A stretch of DNA of 64,000 nucleotides, from contig VDFB02358134.1 in NCBI GenBank assembly GCA_007258455.2, positions 212,969,047-213,033,046 on the forward strand, written 5' to 3'. A program made the translations under genes and the position numbers. Below, piece by piece: positions 35,801-47,442 of the stretch. This stretch comes from Sequoia sempervirens. Taxonomy: Eukaryota > Streptophyta > Pinopsida > Cupressales > Cupressaceae. Position 1 is the first letter of the stretch. Each line of letters starts with the position of its first letter. The notes under the pieces are model-generated. The model made no database searches. It was not told the DNA's origin and worked only from the letters and a program-made list of their open reading frames with translations.

Positions 35801-36437
35801 TCAAACAAAGAGTTGCTTTAATCCATCTTTATCTTTGTCCTGCAAAGATAATTCTTCTGTTTTTGAATACCAAACTTGAAGATTAAATCATTTATTTAAT
35901 CTTTATTTCTATTTCTAATTTGTATCACTCAGGTCACTACTGATAGTTATCGGAATCCATGTCTAATCTGTCAATCTCAACCGTTCGTTGATCTTTCAAT
36001 CCTGACCTATCGTTCGAATAATCAATTTTCTATAAATTGATATGTCCATCATTCCAATCTCTCTCAAAATTGTATGAATTTTAGAGCAATTATCTTGAAT
36101 CTTCGATGTTTTGTCTTAATCACAACACTTAGGCTATGCTTGCACGAACTTTGAAAATCTGAGGGCAAGTACACTACATGGACGAAATGGAGAAGAGTAA
36201 TGGAGGTTATTCAACGGAATTGATCGCATGTTTGGTAAAATAGTTTCTTTTATGCATGTTGTTCTTAATCTTTCTTTTGTGCTCGATTATCTAAGCTTTG
36301 AGGATTCGTTAGTTTGAATAGATTAGATCTAAATTGCCTAACTCTCTCGTGTGTTTTTCTATGAGCTACATTTGGTGAACCCGACATGAAGACACCATCT
36401 TCGTGTATCCATAGACTTTTATTTGATTTTGTAGGTT

Positions 36438-36652
36438 TTTGTACAGAATGACGCATCTGCTTGACAAACACCGCAATTGACATTCAAAGACGCATAAGCT
36501 TGGCGAAACGACGCAATTGACTTTCTTGACCGCATCTATGATCGAAAACAATGCATCTGAAAACTTATCACGCATCTATCATTTTTTGAGCTATAACTGA
36601 CTAGAAAAATACTAAGACGCATTTGACAGAGAAAACGATGCATCTGACTGGT
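36438..36652 (+). repeat. GCA-motif array, cluster 2 (right)
   Basis: Examples: CGCATCTG, CGCAATTG, CGCATTTG and degenerate GCATCTG. They are regularly spaced in AT-rich sequence. Confidence 0.65.
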
Positions 36653-37118
36653 ATATTTTTAGGTTTAGACTTTCAATTTACAGTTTCCTTTCGTGTTTTT
36701 ATTTTCACTAATCTTCTATTTTCAATGTGTGTCTTAAGGAGTTAACGAATTTTTTATAGATCGATAGTCAAAGACCAATATCAAATTACTAATGAATCTT
36801 TCTACAGAACGCATGTCAAAGACCCTAGTTAAATTTTTGAAACAAATTGTTTGGTAGTGTAGCAAATCTTTCATTTCGATTAAAATTAACAAGTGTCTAC
36901 TATGTTTGGTGTGAAAGCACAAATGTGTAATTACCCTCATGATTTGGTACATCGAAGTATCCTCTCCCCTTGCGCATCTGTGCGATCCTGGGTGTAAGAG
37001 AAATGGTTACTAACTCTAGAACTTGGGTCTGTTCTGGTGGGAAAAAGTACTCACCCTAGGACGACTCAGACTTGTAGCACCCTGAACCCAAGGGACTTCT
37101 AGCCGATTTATAAAAGTG

Positions 37119-37143
37119 GATTCTTGGGGAAAGCCCAAGAATC
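37119..37143 (+). promoter_or_regulatory. Hairpin beside TATA-like box (right)
   Basis: Same 10 bp stem with loop GAAAG. It starts 3 bases after TTTATAAAAG, so it would lie at or just before a start site if that box is used. Confidence 0.5.
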
Positions 37144-37635
37144 ACGCATATGGTTCCGATAAGATGGATTCGAAAGGGGACTCTCGCCACATGGATCATG
37201 CCCTATGAATAGAGTGCCCTAATTGAACACCTTTGTTTGTAGTGTCCAAAATCCTTCTATTTACTGGTGCAGCAGGTCAGACCTATGAAGCTATCTCATA
37301 TTCTTACGGTTCATGTGTAGAGATGAAGGTATGCCATGGGATGTTCATGGGTATTGTAGCTTGGCTACCCCGAATGACATTAATGAGCTATGGAGGGGAG
37401 CCAGAGGGGTCAAGCTACTAATCATCCACGTTGAATAAGTGTAGCTGGGGAAACCCAAGTGAGAACTTAGTAAATACTGTCCTTCATAGCCTAGGATGTG
37501 CTTGTCTGTTGTCAAATTAAACATTATTTGAGTCCATAATGAAACTGAAAACACTTTGTCTTATGATTGTCTTTGTTTTCCAAAACTTGATCATAGAAAA
37601 ACAATGTCAGTTTTATATCTCTATTCATTGAAAAC

Positions 37636-38050
37636 ACAACGGAGCCACAAATGTTCATCAGAGAGTCGCAATTGTCCTATCGAGTCGTATATGTTTAGCC
37701 TAGAGTCGCATCTACCAGATTAGCTCGCATTTGGTCTATCAAAAACTGCATGTCTTAGGAAACCGCACTTGTGATATTCTGTGATGCATCTAACAAGGCG
37801 AGCCACAACTGCAGTATGGAATGACGCATTTTCCACTATTGCAAAACTTTTACCAGTGCACAAAGTCTAGAAAAACCACATATGTTACATCCTGAGTCGC
37901 AATTTCCATTACAAGTCGCATCTGTTAAAAACTTAACCGCATTTGCCAAATTCAGACACTAAACTTTACCAGAAACGCACAATTGATTACCAAAAAACCG
38001 CAACTGTGAAACATAACCGCATCTTGAAACTCTGAGTCACATCTGCCTGA
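37636..38050 (+). repeat. GCA-motif array, cluster 1 (right)
   Basis: About 15 copies such as TCGCAATTG, TCGCATCTG, CCGCATTTG and CCGCAACTG. The two clusters flank the TATA-like box and hairpin at 37109-37143. Confidence 0.65.
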
Positions 38051-39144
38051 TTATTAGAAAACTTGAATTTATGGTCACAGGTCAGTCAACACGGTTATAC
38101 TAGTCTTTCATCTGTCTTTCTACAACAGTCCTTGGATAGAAACCTGAAACAATTTGCTCAATTTTGCATCCTTTAGGTATCATTTAGTCATTACTATAGT
38201 TGTTCTAATTCTGAGTTTTACTTTCATCTTTGAGTACATATTGCCTTTAGATTTAAACTTCTAGAAAGGTCAGTTTTACAAAATTTAGGATAGGTCCACC
38301 ATCTACACTCTAGAAAAAATCATAGCGTCAATGAAGTTTGTCATTAAACCTAGTCCTATCATCTTATCCTTTGACCTACAAAGAGTTCTCCTAGCTCATC
38401 AGTCTAGTTAGGAAACTCAACTTATCTTTGATCCTCGTCCTACATTGGTTCCTTGACATAACTAACTTGACGCCTTGGTTAGACTTTAGGTAGTTGGTAC
38501 CCTTGTCCCAGGTTTACAATATTACCTTAGAAGCTTGCCTAGACTTTGCATCATCAGATATTGTCATTTTAGAATAGTGTCATCTTAGAACATTCCTTAT
38601 TTTGCATTCAGAAAATCCCAAAACATAGATAGATTCATATTGTCCATAGACGTAGTTTTGCATTCCTTGCATATTGAGCTTATCTTACATGGTTGAAACT
38701 AGGTCTAAGAGAAGAGAGAGAGAGAGAGAAAAGATGTTGAACCCAAACGAATTCATCAATCCATTCTCCACAAGATGTCACAAGACTTTATTAGACAAAT
38801 TCACCACCATAAACACTCAAGGACACATTACAACAGAAGAAATAGATTCCAAGTCAAAACCAATTCACATAGATCTCGAATCAGAATCCATTCTCCCAGA
38901 GTGGTAGTTGGAATCCGTTCACATAGATTCCAAGTCAAAACCAATTTACACAGATTCCGAACTAGAACACATTCACCAACATTTTGAATCCAAATCCACA
39001 TCAAATACCAACATTCAATCGAAACCCATCATGAGACCTTGGATTTCAGAATACCTACATAGACCCACATAATTCATCCAACACATCATTAACCCAGGTT
39101 GACGTAACTGCATGTCAAGCCAGAAGATTGTTTGCTCCTTGTGC

Positions 39145-39153
39145 TATAAAAGG
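39145..39153 (+). promoter_or_regulatory. TATA box, LTR promoter (toward 40078)
   Basis: TATAAAAGG on plus, upstream of about 925 bp that end at the primer site. This is the expected U3/R position of an LTR promoter. Confidence 0.6.
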
Positions 39154-40081
39154 AATCCATGGCTCATTTGCAAGGGGTTTTGGTCTTAAGTTTTGAGTCA
39201 GGTATATTTTTGGGTAGAAAACTAAGTATAAAAATTAATTAATGAATATAGCAGATGACTTGTTTTGGCTCTGAGGCATGTATGTAGTGATCTTAAATGG
39301 TTTTATAGTAATGACTGATATAAAAACAAATCTATAATTCTAATGCATGTACTCTCCTTCTATAGGTGGTTGCAAGTTTTGAATGAAATATCAAGGATAT
39401 CTTTGTTCATCTTTAGATATTTGTTTGAATGTGTGCCTCTATTTTTGCTTTGATTCAAGGAATCAATTAAAATGCTTAAATAGAGTCATAAATTTGTGAT
39501 AATTTAGAAAGGATTTGGTAATCATTCATGTCTTAGAAACTCTGAGCTCCATGATGAAATGTATTGTAAGAGTTGTCCATTATTATCATAATTAAATCAT
39601 TTCTATATTATTGGTTGTTGTGTATGTGACTCTGATGCCCTATTTGACAAGACACTGGTTTATTTTTTAAATACTTACATCAAAAGTGTATCAATTATCT
39701 GTCTAGTCACCGATTTGAAATCAAAATGCAAATTCATTTCAAAATTCATCAATCATGAGGCATGTGTGTGAGGTATTTTGAAATAACCCTTGGTTCCTAG
39801 TGAGTGGGTCATGGTTTTCTCAAAGATAGGCCAATCTTTCAGTAATTCATGTATATTTGCTCCTCATAGGAATAGATTTGTGAATTAATGTGTTCTACAA
39901 TATATGAACCAAAATGAATACAGTAGGAATACCCTCCTAGGTCCCATGGAGCCAAAAGTGTAGAATATTTCAGTCTTCAATTGAATCTTGTCAGTTGGCC
40001 ATTCATTTTAAGGGTCTTGAGTATAGGAGTTGGCTACTCTTTAGAGATTCCTTAGGTGTACTAGAAAAAGAACCAACAGAA

Positions 40082-40099
40082 TGGCGACTCCGCTGGGGA
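40082..40099 (+). promoter_or_regulatory. Primer-binding site, tRNA-Arg type (right arm)
   Basis: TGGCGACTCCGCTGGGGA lies three bases after the LTR end at 40078. It sets the element direction as plus here. An 85-codon frame (40081-40338) opens inside the site and is conserved in the left arm with one residue change, but it looks like leader sequence and not an independent gene. Confidence 0.7.
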
Positions 40100-40922
40100 G
40101 AACCCTTATTGGTGCAGGAGCACCCAAGCCCTTCAAGGAACACTTCAAGTGCCAAGAGGTTGCAAGGGTCTTGAAGACTTATAAACCACTCCAGAACATC
40201 AACTATGATATCTTGCAGCCTATAATGGCTTTTGGCATGGATGAGAGTAGTTGGAAGATTAAAAGTCCTAAGGGTCCTGATAAGGACCCAAGGACCAAAA
40301 TGCAATGTAAATGGGATAGCCATGTTTTAGGGGTTTAAATAGTGATCTAATGCTTAAATTGTGTCAAATAAGGTTGGAAATTAAGAATCCAATAGTTTTA
40401 GATAGTAGAGTTTAATAAATTGTAAATTGGAAATTCAAATTTTTGAATTCCAACATTGGGCGGGAAAGTAGTTTTTTGATGTTTTAATCACTTTAATGTA
40501 AACTAATTAATCCAAAACAATTTGAGAAGTTGGGGAAAGGTTATTCAATGCCATAGAAATCATTTGTATGGAGGTTGGGTTGCTGGTATGGATTTTGTAC
40601 GGACTGCTACAGGAAAAGCAAAAAGAACAACAATTTCTTGCATTTTTCTTGTGTTCATTTGATGAAAAATTGATTTCCATTAAAGATATGTCTGGTTGGA
40701 TGCTTTAGGAACCTATATTTACATGTTTTAAGGCCTTTTCATGCTCTGATAAGCAACAACAATCAATTCTTTGTATTTTATAACTGACTATCCTCAAGAA
40801 AGTGCAGATTTTCATTGATTTTGAGGGTTTTTATGGATGATTGATCCATTTCAAGGTAGAATGATTCTATAACCTTTCAAATTGATCAATTCTAACATTT
40901 ATAATACAAAACTAACAAACTA
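40100..40922 (+). other. 5' leader of Tat-like element
   Basis: Sequence downstream of the tRNA-Arg type site, shared in reverse with 1-799. It has no gag; before any gag appears, a different element (LTR ending at 41589, iMet site) interrupts it. Confidence 0.5.
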
Positions 40923-41589
40923 ATGTGCAGGAAGGAAGAATATCAAGGTGTACACCGAGTTGTCAAAGGGAAAAGTGTATGAAAATGGGGGCTAAAGTGT
41001 AGCAGCAGGAGATCTGCCTTAATAAGGGGTATCTTTTTGAGTTTTAATAGTTGAAACATGTTGATTTATTGGTGTAAAGTCCAAAAATAGGTTCTGGAAG
41101 TGTTGGGAAGGCTAGATTTCAAAAGGCCCTAGTTTTGAGGCAAGTTTTGGAGGGTTTTGTGTTTGAGCATGTTAGCGGTGTCATAGAAGCCTAAAAACTT
41201 GGAATATTTGGTTTTGAGACATTTTAAGGGACTGTTGAAAGTTTCACGGTCAGGGGATAAAGTTAGAGAGGGGTTGCTTTGTAAAAGTAGGCTAATTGAG
41301 TAGCCTTGAGCAGGGTAGGTGTATTGAAAGTATATGTTGGTCCAAAATAATCACTATTGGTTTTTGGATATGTTGTGTAGGACCTAAAAGGGTATCTCAA
41401 TAAATATTTTATTTGGTAAGTGTTTTGGAAAGCTTGAGTGTAAAATGGCTTAAACCAGGTTGCATATGCTACAAGGTAGGGCATGCTCATATGGTGGAAT
41501 TTTGTTGAGTTCTTTGAAACCCATTTTGAAGTTGATCTAATATTCATTTGTGAGTCATTTTGAGAAGGTTTCCACCTTCTTCTACATCA
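40923..41589 (+). mobile_element. LTR of an iMet-primed Ty3/gypsy element
   Basis: The end is well placed: CTACATCA at 41589, spacer AAG, then TGGTATCAGAGC. The start is uncertain; TGTGCAGG at 40923 is a candidate. The leader of the Tat-like element is interrupted here, so this is probably a nested insertion. Confidence 0.5.
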
Positions 41590-41592
41590 AAG

Positions 41593-41604
41593 TGGTATCA
41601 GAGC
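41593..41604 (+). promoter_or_regulatory. Primer-binding site, initiator tRNA-Met
   Basis: TGGTATCAGAGC, the standard plant iMet site. Confidence 0.9.
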
Positions 41605-41639
41605 AGTGAGTAGGTCCTTTAGGGATTGAAGAATCAGAA

Positions 41640-41786
41640 ATGGCACCTAAAAATCAATTGGCAAGAGAGTTAGAGGAGTTAAAGGAAATCTTGGAAAGGG
41701 AGAGGAGGGAAAGAAGAGAACAAGAAGCAGCAAGAGAGTAGGCCAGAGCAAGGGAAGAAAGGAAATGGAGAAGAGAGAGAGATACT
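41640..41786 (+). pseudogene. 5' part of the gag frame, cut by TAG
   Basis: ATG at 41640 opens the same frame as the long gag-pro ORF and encodes a charged coiled-coil-like start (MAPKNQLARELEELKEILE). TAG at 41739-41741 is codon 34, between AAR-E and A-R-A. This is probably the original gag start. Confidence 0.7.
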
Positions 41787-43310
41787 ATGCAAGCAAGAAT
41801 AAACAACCTTGAGAGAAATAGAAGAGAAGAACAAGAAAATCAAGAGGATAATGATGAAGATGAAGTTCATGTGAGGGTAAATCAAGAGCAACCTGCAAGT
41901 GAGATAGAAGACCCTGAGGAAAGGAGGTTACTGAGGTTGTTGAAAGTAGTACAAGGTCATAGAGGAAAGAGTCACATAGATTTTCCTATCTATCAAGGGA
42001 AGATGGATAGTGAAGAGGTGTTAGGATGGCTTGATGCCTTAGAGAACTATTTTGAGTTTGAGGAGATGGATGAAGAGAGGAAGGTTAAGTTTTCCAAAAC
42101 CAAGTTGAGAGGTATAGCATTGACATGGTGGACTAGTTTTCAGAATGATAGGATGGCTAGGGGATTGGCAAAAGTTTCTACATGGGCAAGGATGAAGAGT
42201 TTGGTCAAGGAACAATTCCTACCATCTGATTACACAATTCATGTGAAGAGGATGAGGCAGAATTTAATACAAAAGGAGATGGATGTGATGTCCTATACTG
42301 AGCAATTTCACAAGCTTAGTATTAGAGGAGGTTATGAGGAAGAAGATGAGAAAGTAGCCAGGTATATCAATGGCTTGAGGTATAATCTACAAGATGAGAT
42401 TGGTTTTCAATTACCAAGGACATTAGGAGAATGTTTTCAGTTGGCCATTAGAGCAGAAGAAAAGGTGAAGAGGAAGCAAGAAAGATCAAGCAATGGTGGA
42501 AGAGGAGGTAGTTCAAATAGGGGTAGAGGTAATAGAGAACAAGGACAAGGCAGCAATGACAAGAGCAGCAATGACAAAGGCAAAGACGTGTTTTCTAATC
42601 CAAGAGGTGGATACACTCCTAGAGGAGGAGTCAGATTTGGACAAGGTAGAGGACCATTCACAAGTAGGTGTTTCAATTGCAATGAACTAGGGCATCCTTC
42701 CTTCAAGTGTCCTAAATGGGAACAAGCTGATAAGGGCAGAGATAGGAGAGCTAACTTGGTACAAGAAGAAGAAGACAAGAAGGAGGAACCAAAAACATTC
42801 ATGGCAGACCCTGTGACTGATGGTGAGTTTCTTATGGTCAAGCAAAGAGAAAGACTTCATCAAGAACCAAAGATAACTATTTTCAAGACAAATTGTTTGA
42901 GTCATGGTAAGATTTGCAGATTGCTCATAGATTCAGGGTCACATAGCAATTTAGTTTCAGTTGATATGATAACCAAGCTAGGGATTGAAACATTTGATCA
43001 TCCTACTCCCTACAAGGCCACTTGGGTAACTCAAAGGCAACATGTAGAGATTGGTAAGAGAGATTTTGTGGATTTTTCAATTGGATCTTATCATGACAGG
43101 GTTCTTTGTGATGTCATTCCAATGACTTGTGGTCATATCATCTTGGGAAGACCATGGCAGTATGCTAGGAGGATAGTGCATGATGGATTTCATAACACAT
43201 ATTTGGTGCATAAAGATGCTAGTAGATATAAGTTGGTTCCTTTCCCTTTGGAGCGGTCTAATGAGAACTTTGTAATATGTTTTGAGAAGCATTTGCAAGT
43301 AAATGAGTAG
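41787..43310 (+). CDS. Ty3/gypsy Gag-protease (507 aa)
   Basis: Residues 60-230 form a Retrotrans_gag domain (WLDALENYFEFEEMDEERKV, then KLRGIALTWW at 106-115). RG-rich 234-292 leads to a CCHC knuckle at 295-308 (CFNCNELGHPSFKC). Retropepsin follows, with active-site LLIDSGSHSNLV at 379-390 and the flap-side motif IILGRPW at 451-457. Gag packages RNA and the protease processes the polyprotein. The frame ends at TAG 43308, before any reverse transcriptase, so the copy is truncated or non-autonomous. The iMet primer site lies 36 bases before the original ATG at 41640. Confidence 0.9.
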   Translation: MQARINNLERNRREEQENQEDNDEDEVHVRVNQEQPASEIEDPEERRLLRLLKVVQGHRGKSHIDFPIYQGKMDSEEVLGWLDALENYFEFEEMDEERKVKFSKTKLRGIALTWWTSFQNDRMARGLAKVSTWARMKSLVKEQFLPSDYTIHVKRMRQNLIQKEMDVMSYTEQFHKLSIRGGYEEEDEKVARYINGLRYNLQDEIGFQLPRTLGECFQLAIRAEEKVKRKQERSSNGGRGGSSNRGRGNREQGQGSNDKSSNDKGKDVFSNPRGGYTPRGGVRFGQGRGPFTSRCFNCNELGHPSFKCPKWEQADKGRDRRANLVQEEEDKKEEPKTFMADPVTDGEFLMVKQRERLHQEPKITIFKTNCLSHGKICRLLIDSGSHSNLVSVDMITKLGIETFDHPTPYKATWVTQRQHVEIGKRDFVDFSIGSYHDRVLCDVIPMTCGHIILGRPWQYARRIVHDGFHNTYLVHKDASRYKLVPFPLERSNENFVICFEKHLQVNE

Positions 43311-43907
43311 GGTAGGATGGAGGAAGATATTGGTTGGAAGAGAAATGATAGGTTGCAGCAAAGATATGAAGCATACAGTCCTAAAAATTAGAATCTTTGG
43401 GACTTGGACAGTATTAAGATTGGAAGTATTGAATGCCCTATTGTTGAGGGTAATAGGGGTGGTGTTTCTTCACAAGGAAATCAATGGCATAGAGGCAGAA
43501 ATAGGGCACAAAATCAGACTGAGTTCAAGCAACAAAAAGGACAAACAAAACAGATTTTTGACACTAACATGTTGAGTGACATGAGTGCAGATTGGCAGAA
43601 GAGGAAGACAGTGACTTTGGGAGATTGCATGCCCTGTCATTTGAAGATGAAAACATATGAGAGCAAGGGGTTTTTTGGTGGCAGCAAGTTGGATGCTTCT
43701 TGGGGATTTGTAGTCATTCAAGACAAGTGTAATTGTGCCCCTTAAGATCATTCCTAGGGTTTGGGTCCATAGGAGAAGGAATTGTGTCATAAGTGAGCCA
43801 TTTAGGCATTGTTTCCACAGGGGTGTCTAGAAGAGGTTTGTGAGTGCATCTTTGCAATCCTTGAAATCATTGTTGTTTTCCTAGGGTTTCCACCTTCCTC
43901 TGCATCA
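43311..43907 (+). mobile_element. Remnant 3' part of the gag-pro element
   Basis: No RT or integrase is recognisable. A ~113-codon frame (43404-43745) is of unknown meaning. TTTCCACCTTCCTCTGCATCA (43887-43907) resembles the LTR end at 41569-41589, so a degenerate LTR probably ends at 43907. Confidence 0.4.
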
Positions 43908-44500
43908 CTTATTCTTCAAATGCAGATACAAAGTGCAGAGTCAAATGGTGATGTGAATATGAACGTCTTGTTCATATACTAACAAATTCTTGAACCTGGT
44001 AGACGATTTGAGTGCATGAAAGATTGAAGGATTCGAACGTGACTCCGTTGTGGAAGATAGCCCAAAATGTGTTCTATTTGTGAAGAAGCTTCATCTCATT
44101 TGAATTCTTGTCCCCTGAAAGGAGGTGGTGACTTTGATTCAAAGAACCTAATAAAGCATACATCAAATCATCGGATCTATAGTTTTAAAGAAAAAGGATA
44201 GTCATTCGTTGCAAAAATACCAGGTACTCTCATAGAATTTGAAGAAATTAGAGCATATCCTGGGTAAGTCAGGATAAATTTCCCATGCTCGAGATGTACA
44301 TGACTCCCTAATAGGTGAATTAGCACTAGATGAGGGAAAATTAGTGATAATTTAACACGTCTTTTGTGTATAAGCTAAAATTTGTGCATTATGATAAAAG
44401 GAGCATGTTATATCATTAGATCTTAGGTAACATTTATAAGGAATATACGTGCTAGAGGCTTAGTATCACAATTGCAAAAGGAATTGGTGTAATATTGTAT
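43908..44500. other. Non-coding, possible 5' leader of the gag-only element
   Basis: No canonical primer-binding site or gene is seen. Confidence 0.3.
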
Positions 44501-44559
44501 AATTGCATAGTAGATCTTAAATTCCTTTTTAAGAAATAAGGATGAGTTGTCAATTTATG

Positions 44560-45300
44560 CCATTTGGTGTAAATATTGATAAAGGCATGTGTGGTGAACA
44601 ATCCTTGTCCCACCAAGGAAATTTTAGTATTGATAGGTAAAGGGCCCTCAACTTTGAAAATATTTGTGTGTTACCCAAATATTGTACCACCCAAGATCAG
44701 GGACAAAATACCAAAGTTCAATGGTGAGAAGTCAAAATCAGCAAGTAAGCATTGCAATAATTTGTTGATGTGATGGGAGATTATGAGATAGAAGTTGAAG
44801 ATGTGGTCATGAAACTATTTGTTCAATCCCTGAAAGGAGACACAAGAGACTAGTTCTCTTTCTTGCCAATGTCTTTTGTGCACTATTGGAGTGAAATTAA
44901 AGCAGTCTTCATGGAACAGTTTGGTGAAAGGATAAATCCAAGTGTTGCAAGGAAGAATTTCATGGAGATCTCTAGGGATAAGGAAGATTTGATCCCTGCT
45001 TTCAACCTTCGATTTGAAAAGGTCATAAGAGATATCCCTGAACACATGAGGCCAAATGATGCAGAATGTTTGGTTGTGTATTCAGGGGCATTTGATAGTA
45101 AGATGGGCTTCTTGTTGAGAGATAAAGAGCCTAATACCTTGCAACAAGCCTACCAAGATGCTATGAATATTGAGAACGATTTAAAGTACTCAATCATGAG
45201 GGGACATGTGACTGCTAGTATGATGGCTCAAACATACTTAAAACTATTGAGCCAAACAAATCGAGAAGTAAAAGTGTTTTTCAGGAAAAGGATCCTTTAG
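44560..45300 (+). pseudogene. Gag pseudogene of a gag-only element
   Basis: KIRDKIPKFNGEKSKSA (44690-44750) is a typical gag entry. After a frameshift near 44770 it continues YEIEVEDVVMKLFVQSLKGD, a TAG at 44853 where Trp is expected, then HYWSEIKAVFMEQFGERINP. This is the Retrotrans_gag fold that forms virus-like particles. It ends at TAG 45298. The downstream segment at 45369 resembles the same domain again. Confidence 0.75.
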
Positions 45301-45368
45301 ATGTTATATCTGCATTACTTCCATGAGATGCAGAATAGGAGCAAGCATCAACCTCATATCAACAAGGA

Positions 45369-45728
45369 TTGAGAAAGGTTGACTCACTATTCTCTATCAA
45401 AAAGTTGTATGAAATGAAAAGGCATGTAAATGAATCACCATATGACTTGTTTTCAAGATTCCTAGATGTTTTGATGAAGATACCCAAGAGTGTCAGACCT
45501 AATGACTTAATGTGCATTGATTTGTTTTGTGAAGTCTACAAATTAGGATCAAGCAAGTTTCCTGAGAATTTGAAGCCTCATAGTCTTGATCAGGTCATGG
45601 ATTGTATAAGTACTGTGGAAGATACTGAGCATAGTTATATGCCACATGTTGTTTCCCAAAATGCGGGCAATAATTGCCATAGAGAGGAGAATCAAAGGCT
45701 AAGGTTGACAGATCAAGAAGATGCATAA
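45369..45728 (+). pseudogene. Second gag-like segment
   Basis: 119 codons: YDLFSRFLDVLMKIPKSVRP and LKPHSLDQVMDCISTVED parallel the first gag (LIPAFNLRFEKVIRDIPEHM; PNTLQQAYQDAMNIEND). This suggests an internal duplication of the gag domain. Confidence 0.55.
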
Positions 45729-47440
45729 GAATGTGGACAGTTACTCGATGATTGTTGTCATTTCACAAGTAATCTAGATGTAGGCTCAAGCAGTAGTGAT
45801 GAAGATGAAGAGACAAAGTATGAGGATAAGAAGATAGTACCTAATTATCTTCCTTGGGATGTCATAATTTGTGAGCAAACACAAGAGGTACATGGTGAAA
45901 CCTCACATGTTGATTTAATTAGGGATAATGATGCACAAATCAGTGATGGAGATGCATGTGGTGTCAATTGCATTATAGAAATGAGGAATCAAAGAGATGA
46001 GATTAAACCTGGTCAATCTTCTATTGAATATGATTCTTCTTATGAAATGGAGATGGAATCCTTGGCTTCAAGTAGGGGGTATGTTAATAGCCTTGAAGGG
46101 GTGCATTTCATAGGCAGTGCACAATTATCCTCATGTGAAGAATTTTTTGAATGTGGTTCAATTGTCATGAATGCAAATGATGAAGAGGATATTGACAGTG
46201 TTTCACTCTGCTCTTCAAGAGATTACACAAATTTTGAGCACACTGCTGATCAAGGAGATTGGGATCCTGGCATTGAAGAGGAAGGGGTACATGTGACAAC
46301 TATGAAGGTGTGGAAAAATCCCTTATTTGATGAACCCTTGTTGTTGGGTGAGGTCACCAATGATGACCCCTACTGGTACAGGAGCAATCCACTTTTTGTG
46401 GAAAATCCTAATGGGTCTCTGGTAGACACTATTTGTCGACATGTTGGAATTGATGCAATTCAGACAGGAAGGGGTGAATGTCTAGATGGAATTAAGGTTT
46501 TTGATCTTCTCTTTGGAGATGGTAATGCTGAAGCATTGATACCCCATTCAAATGGAGAATGCAATGGTATAAATTTTGTTGAACATGGTAGTGATGCACA
46601 TAATGGTAGGTCTAAAGTTGGGACTGTCATTTTCCATGATGATGATTGTAGATACATTACTACAAGGCAAAGGCTATTCATTATGATGAAACAAGGATTG
46701 ATGAATATATGCACATCCCTATAGCTTATCATGATTGTGGTAAGGTGGCCACTAAAGTAATATCTACACCTAAAAAAGGAAATGAAGCACATATTAGTGA
46801 AGGAGAAGGCTTAGTTTTTGACCATAAGGAGAAACAATTTGAAGAATGCTCAAACCATATGGGCAGTATAGAATCTTTTGATTGGTATGAAGAACTAATA
46901 GATGACATAAGCAGTAGTGAATGTGCTAATGATCAGTATGAGGTGGGTTTCAAGTGTTACTTTGTTGATGCCCCATATCTTCTTGATTTGATCATGGAAA
47001 TGTTTCCATTAAATGGGTATAAGCCTTGTATTGAAGACAAATTAAATGTTGATTCATTTGAACAAGAAAATGTAGACTCAATCTTGGGTCCTGATTTCCA
47101 ACTCATGCAAATTCCTGAATTTGGGTCTTTTTATTTTGATATATTTGAGGATTGCTTGCATAATGTGAATCAGAGTAGCTACACTAGCTTGTGACTAGAA
47201 ATGCAAGAGGGGTATCGAGACAAGATTCATGATAAAGACAAAGAAATGGAATATGGATATTTCATTTTTCCAATGCAACCAAAGGGGACCATGTTAGAAT
47301 GGGATTATGGGAAAGACTGTTTCAAAAGAATGATGGGTCATGTTGGTTGTAATGAAGTCGATGGTGCAGAGGTACTTGGTGCAATGATAGATTCACTGTC
47401 AATAGAGCAAGACAAAATATTTGATAAAGGAAAGAAGTAG
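45729..47440 (+). pseudogene. Long acidic ORF chain after gag, function unknown
   Basis: Open frames 45981-46724, 46709-47194 and 47201-47440, plus the readable stretch before them, form one acidic Ser/Asp/Glu-rich protein of about 560 codons broken by one frameshift (about 46715) and a TGA near 47192. I see no protease, RT, RNase H or integrase motif, and no zinc knuckle. It ends just before a purine tract, where an autonomous element would end its pol. Not recognised. Confidence 0.5.
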
Positions 47441-47442
47441 AC

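Larger units (their letters stand above)
32979..40078 (+). mobile_element. 7.1 kb LTR-like unit with 975 bp inverted ends (right copy)
   Basis: Counterpart of 821-7928, read on plus. TGTTGG begins at 32979, CCAACA ends at 40078, and GA plus the primer site follow. Inverted ends are 32979-33953 and 39104-40078. Order inside: outward TATA (minus, 33904), small ORF (34832-34260, minus), AATTAAAT tract, GCA-motif array, a TATA-like box with hairpin at 37109-37143, second GCA-motif array, outward TATA (39145), and about 930 bp of R-U5-like sequence. Confidence 0.75.
31361..40901. repeat. Right arm of the inverted repeat
   Basis: It mirrors 1-9546. Read on plus it runs: flank module 31361-32978, LTR-like unit 32979-40078, tRNA-Arg type primer site at 40082, leader to about 40901. 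The inner limit (31361) is set only by where the left arm meets the N gap; the true limit may be a few bases further left. TGTTGACC at 31350 could be an alternative LTR start, because it pairs with the CAACA end at 40078. Confidence 0.95.
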
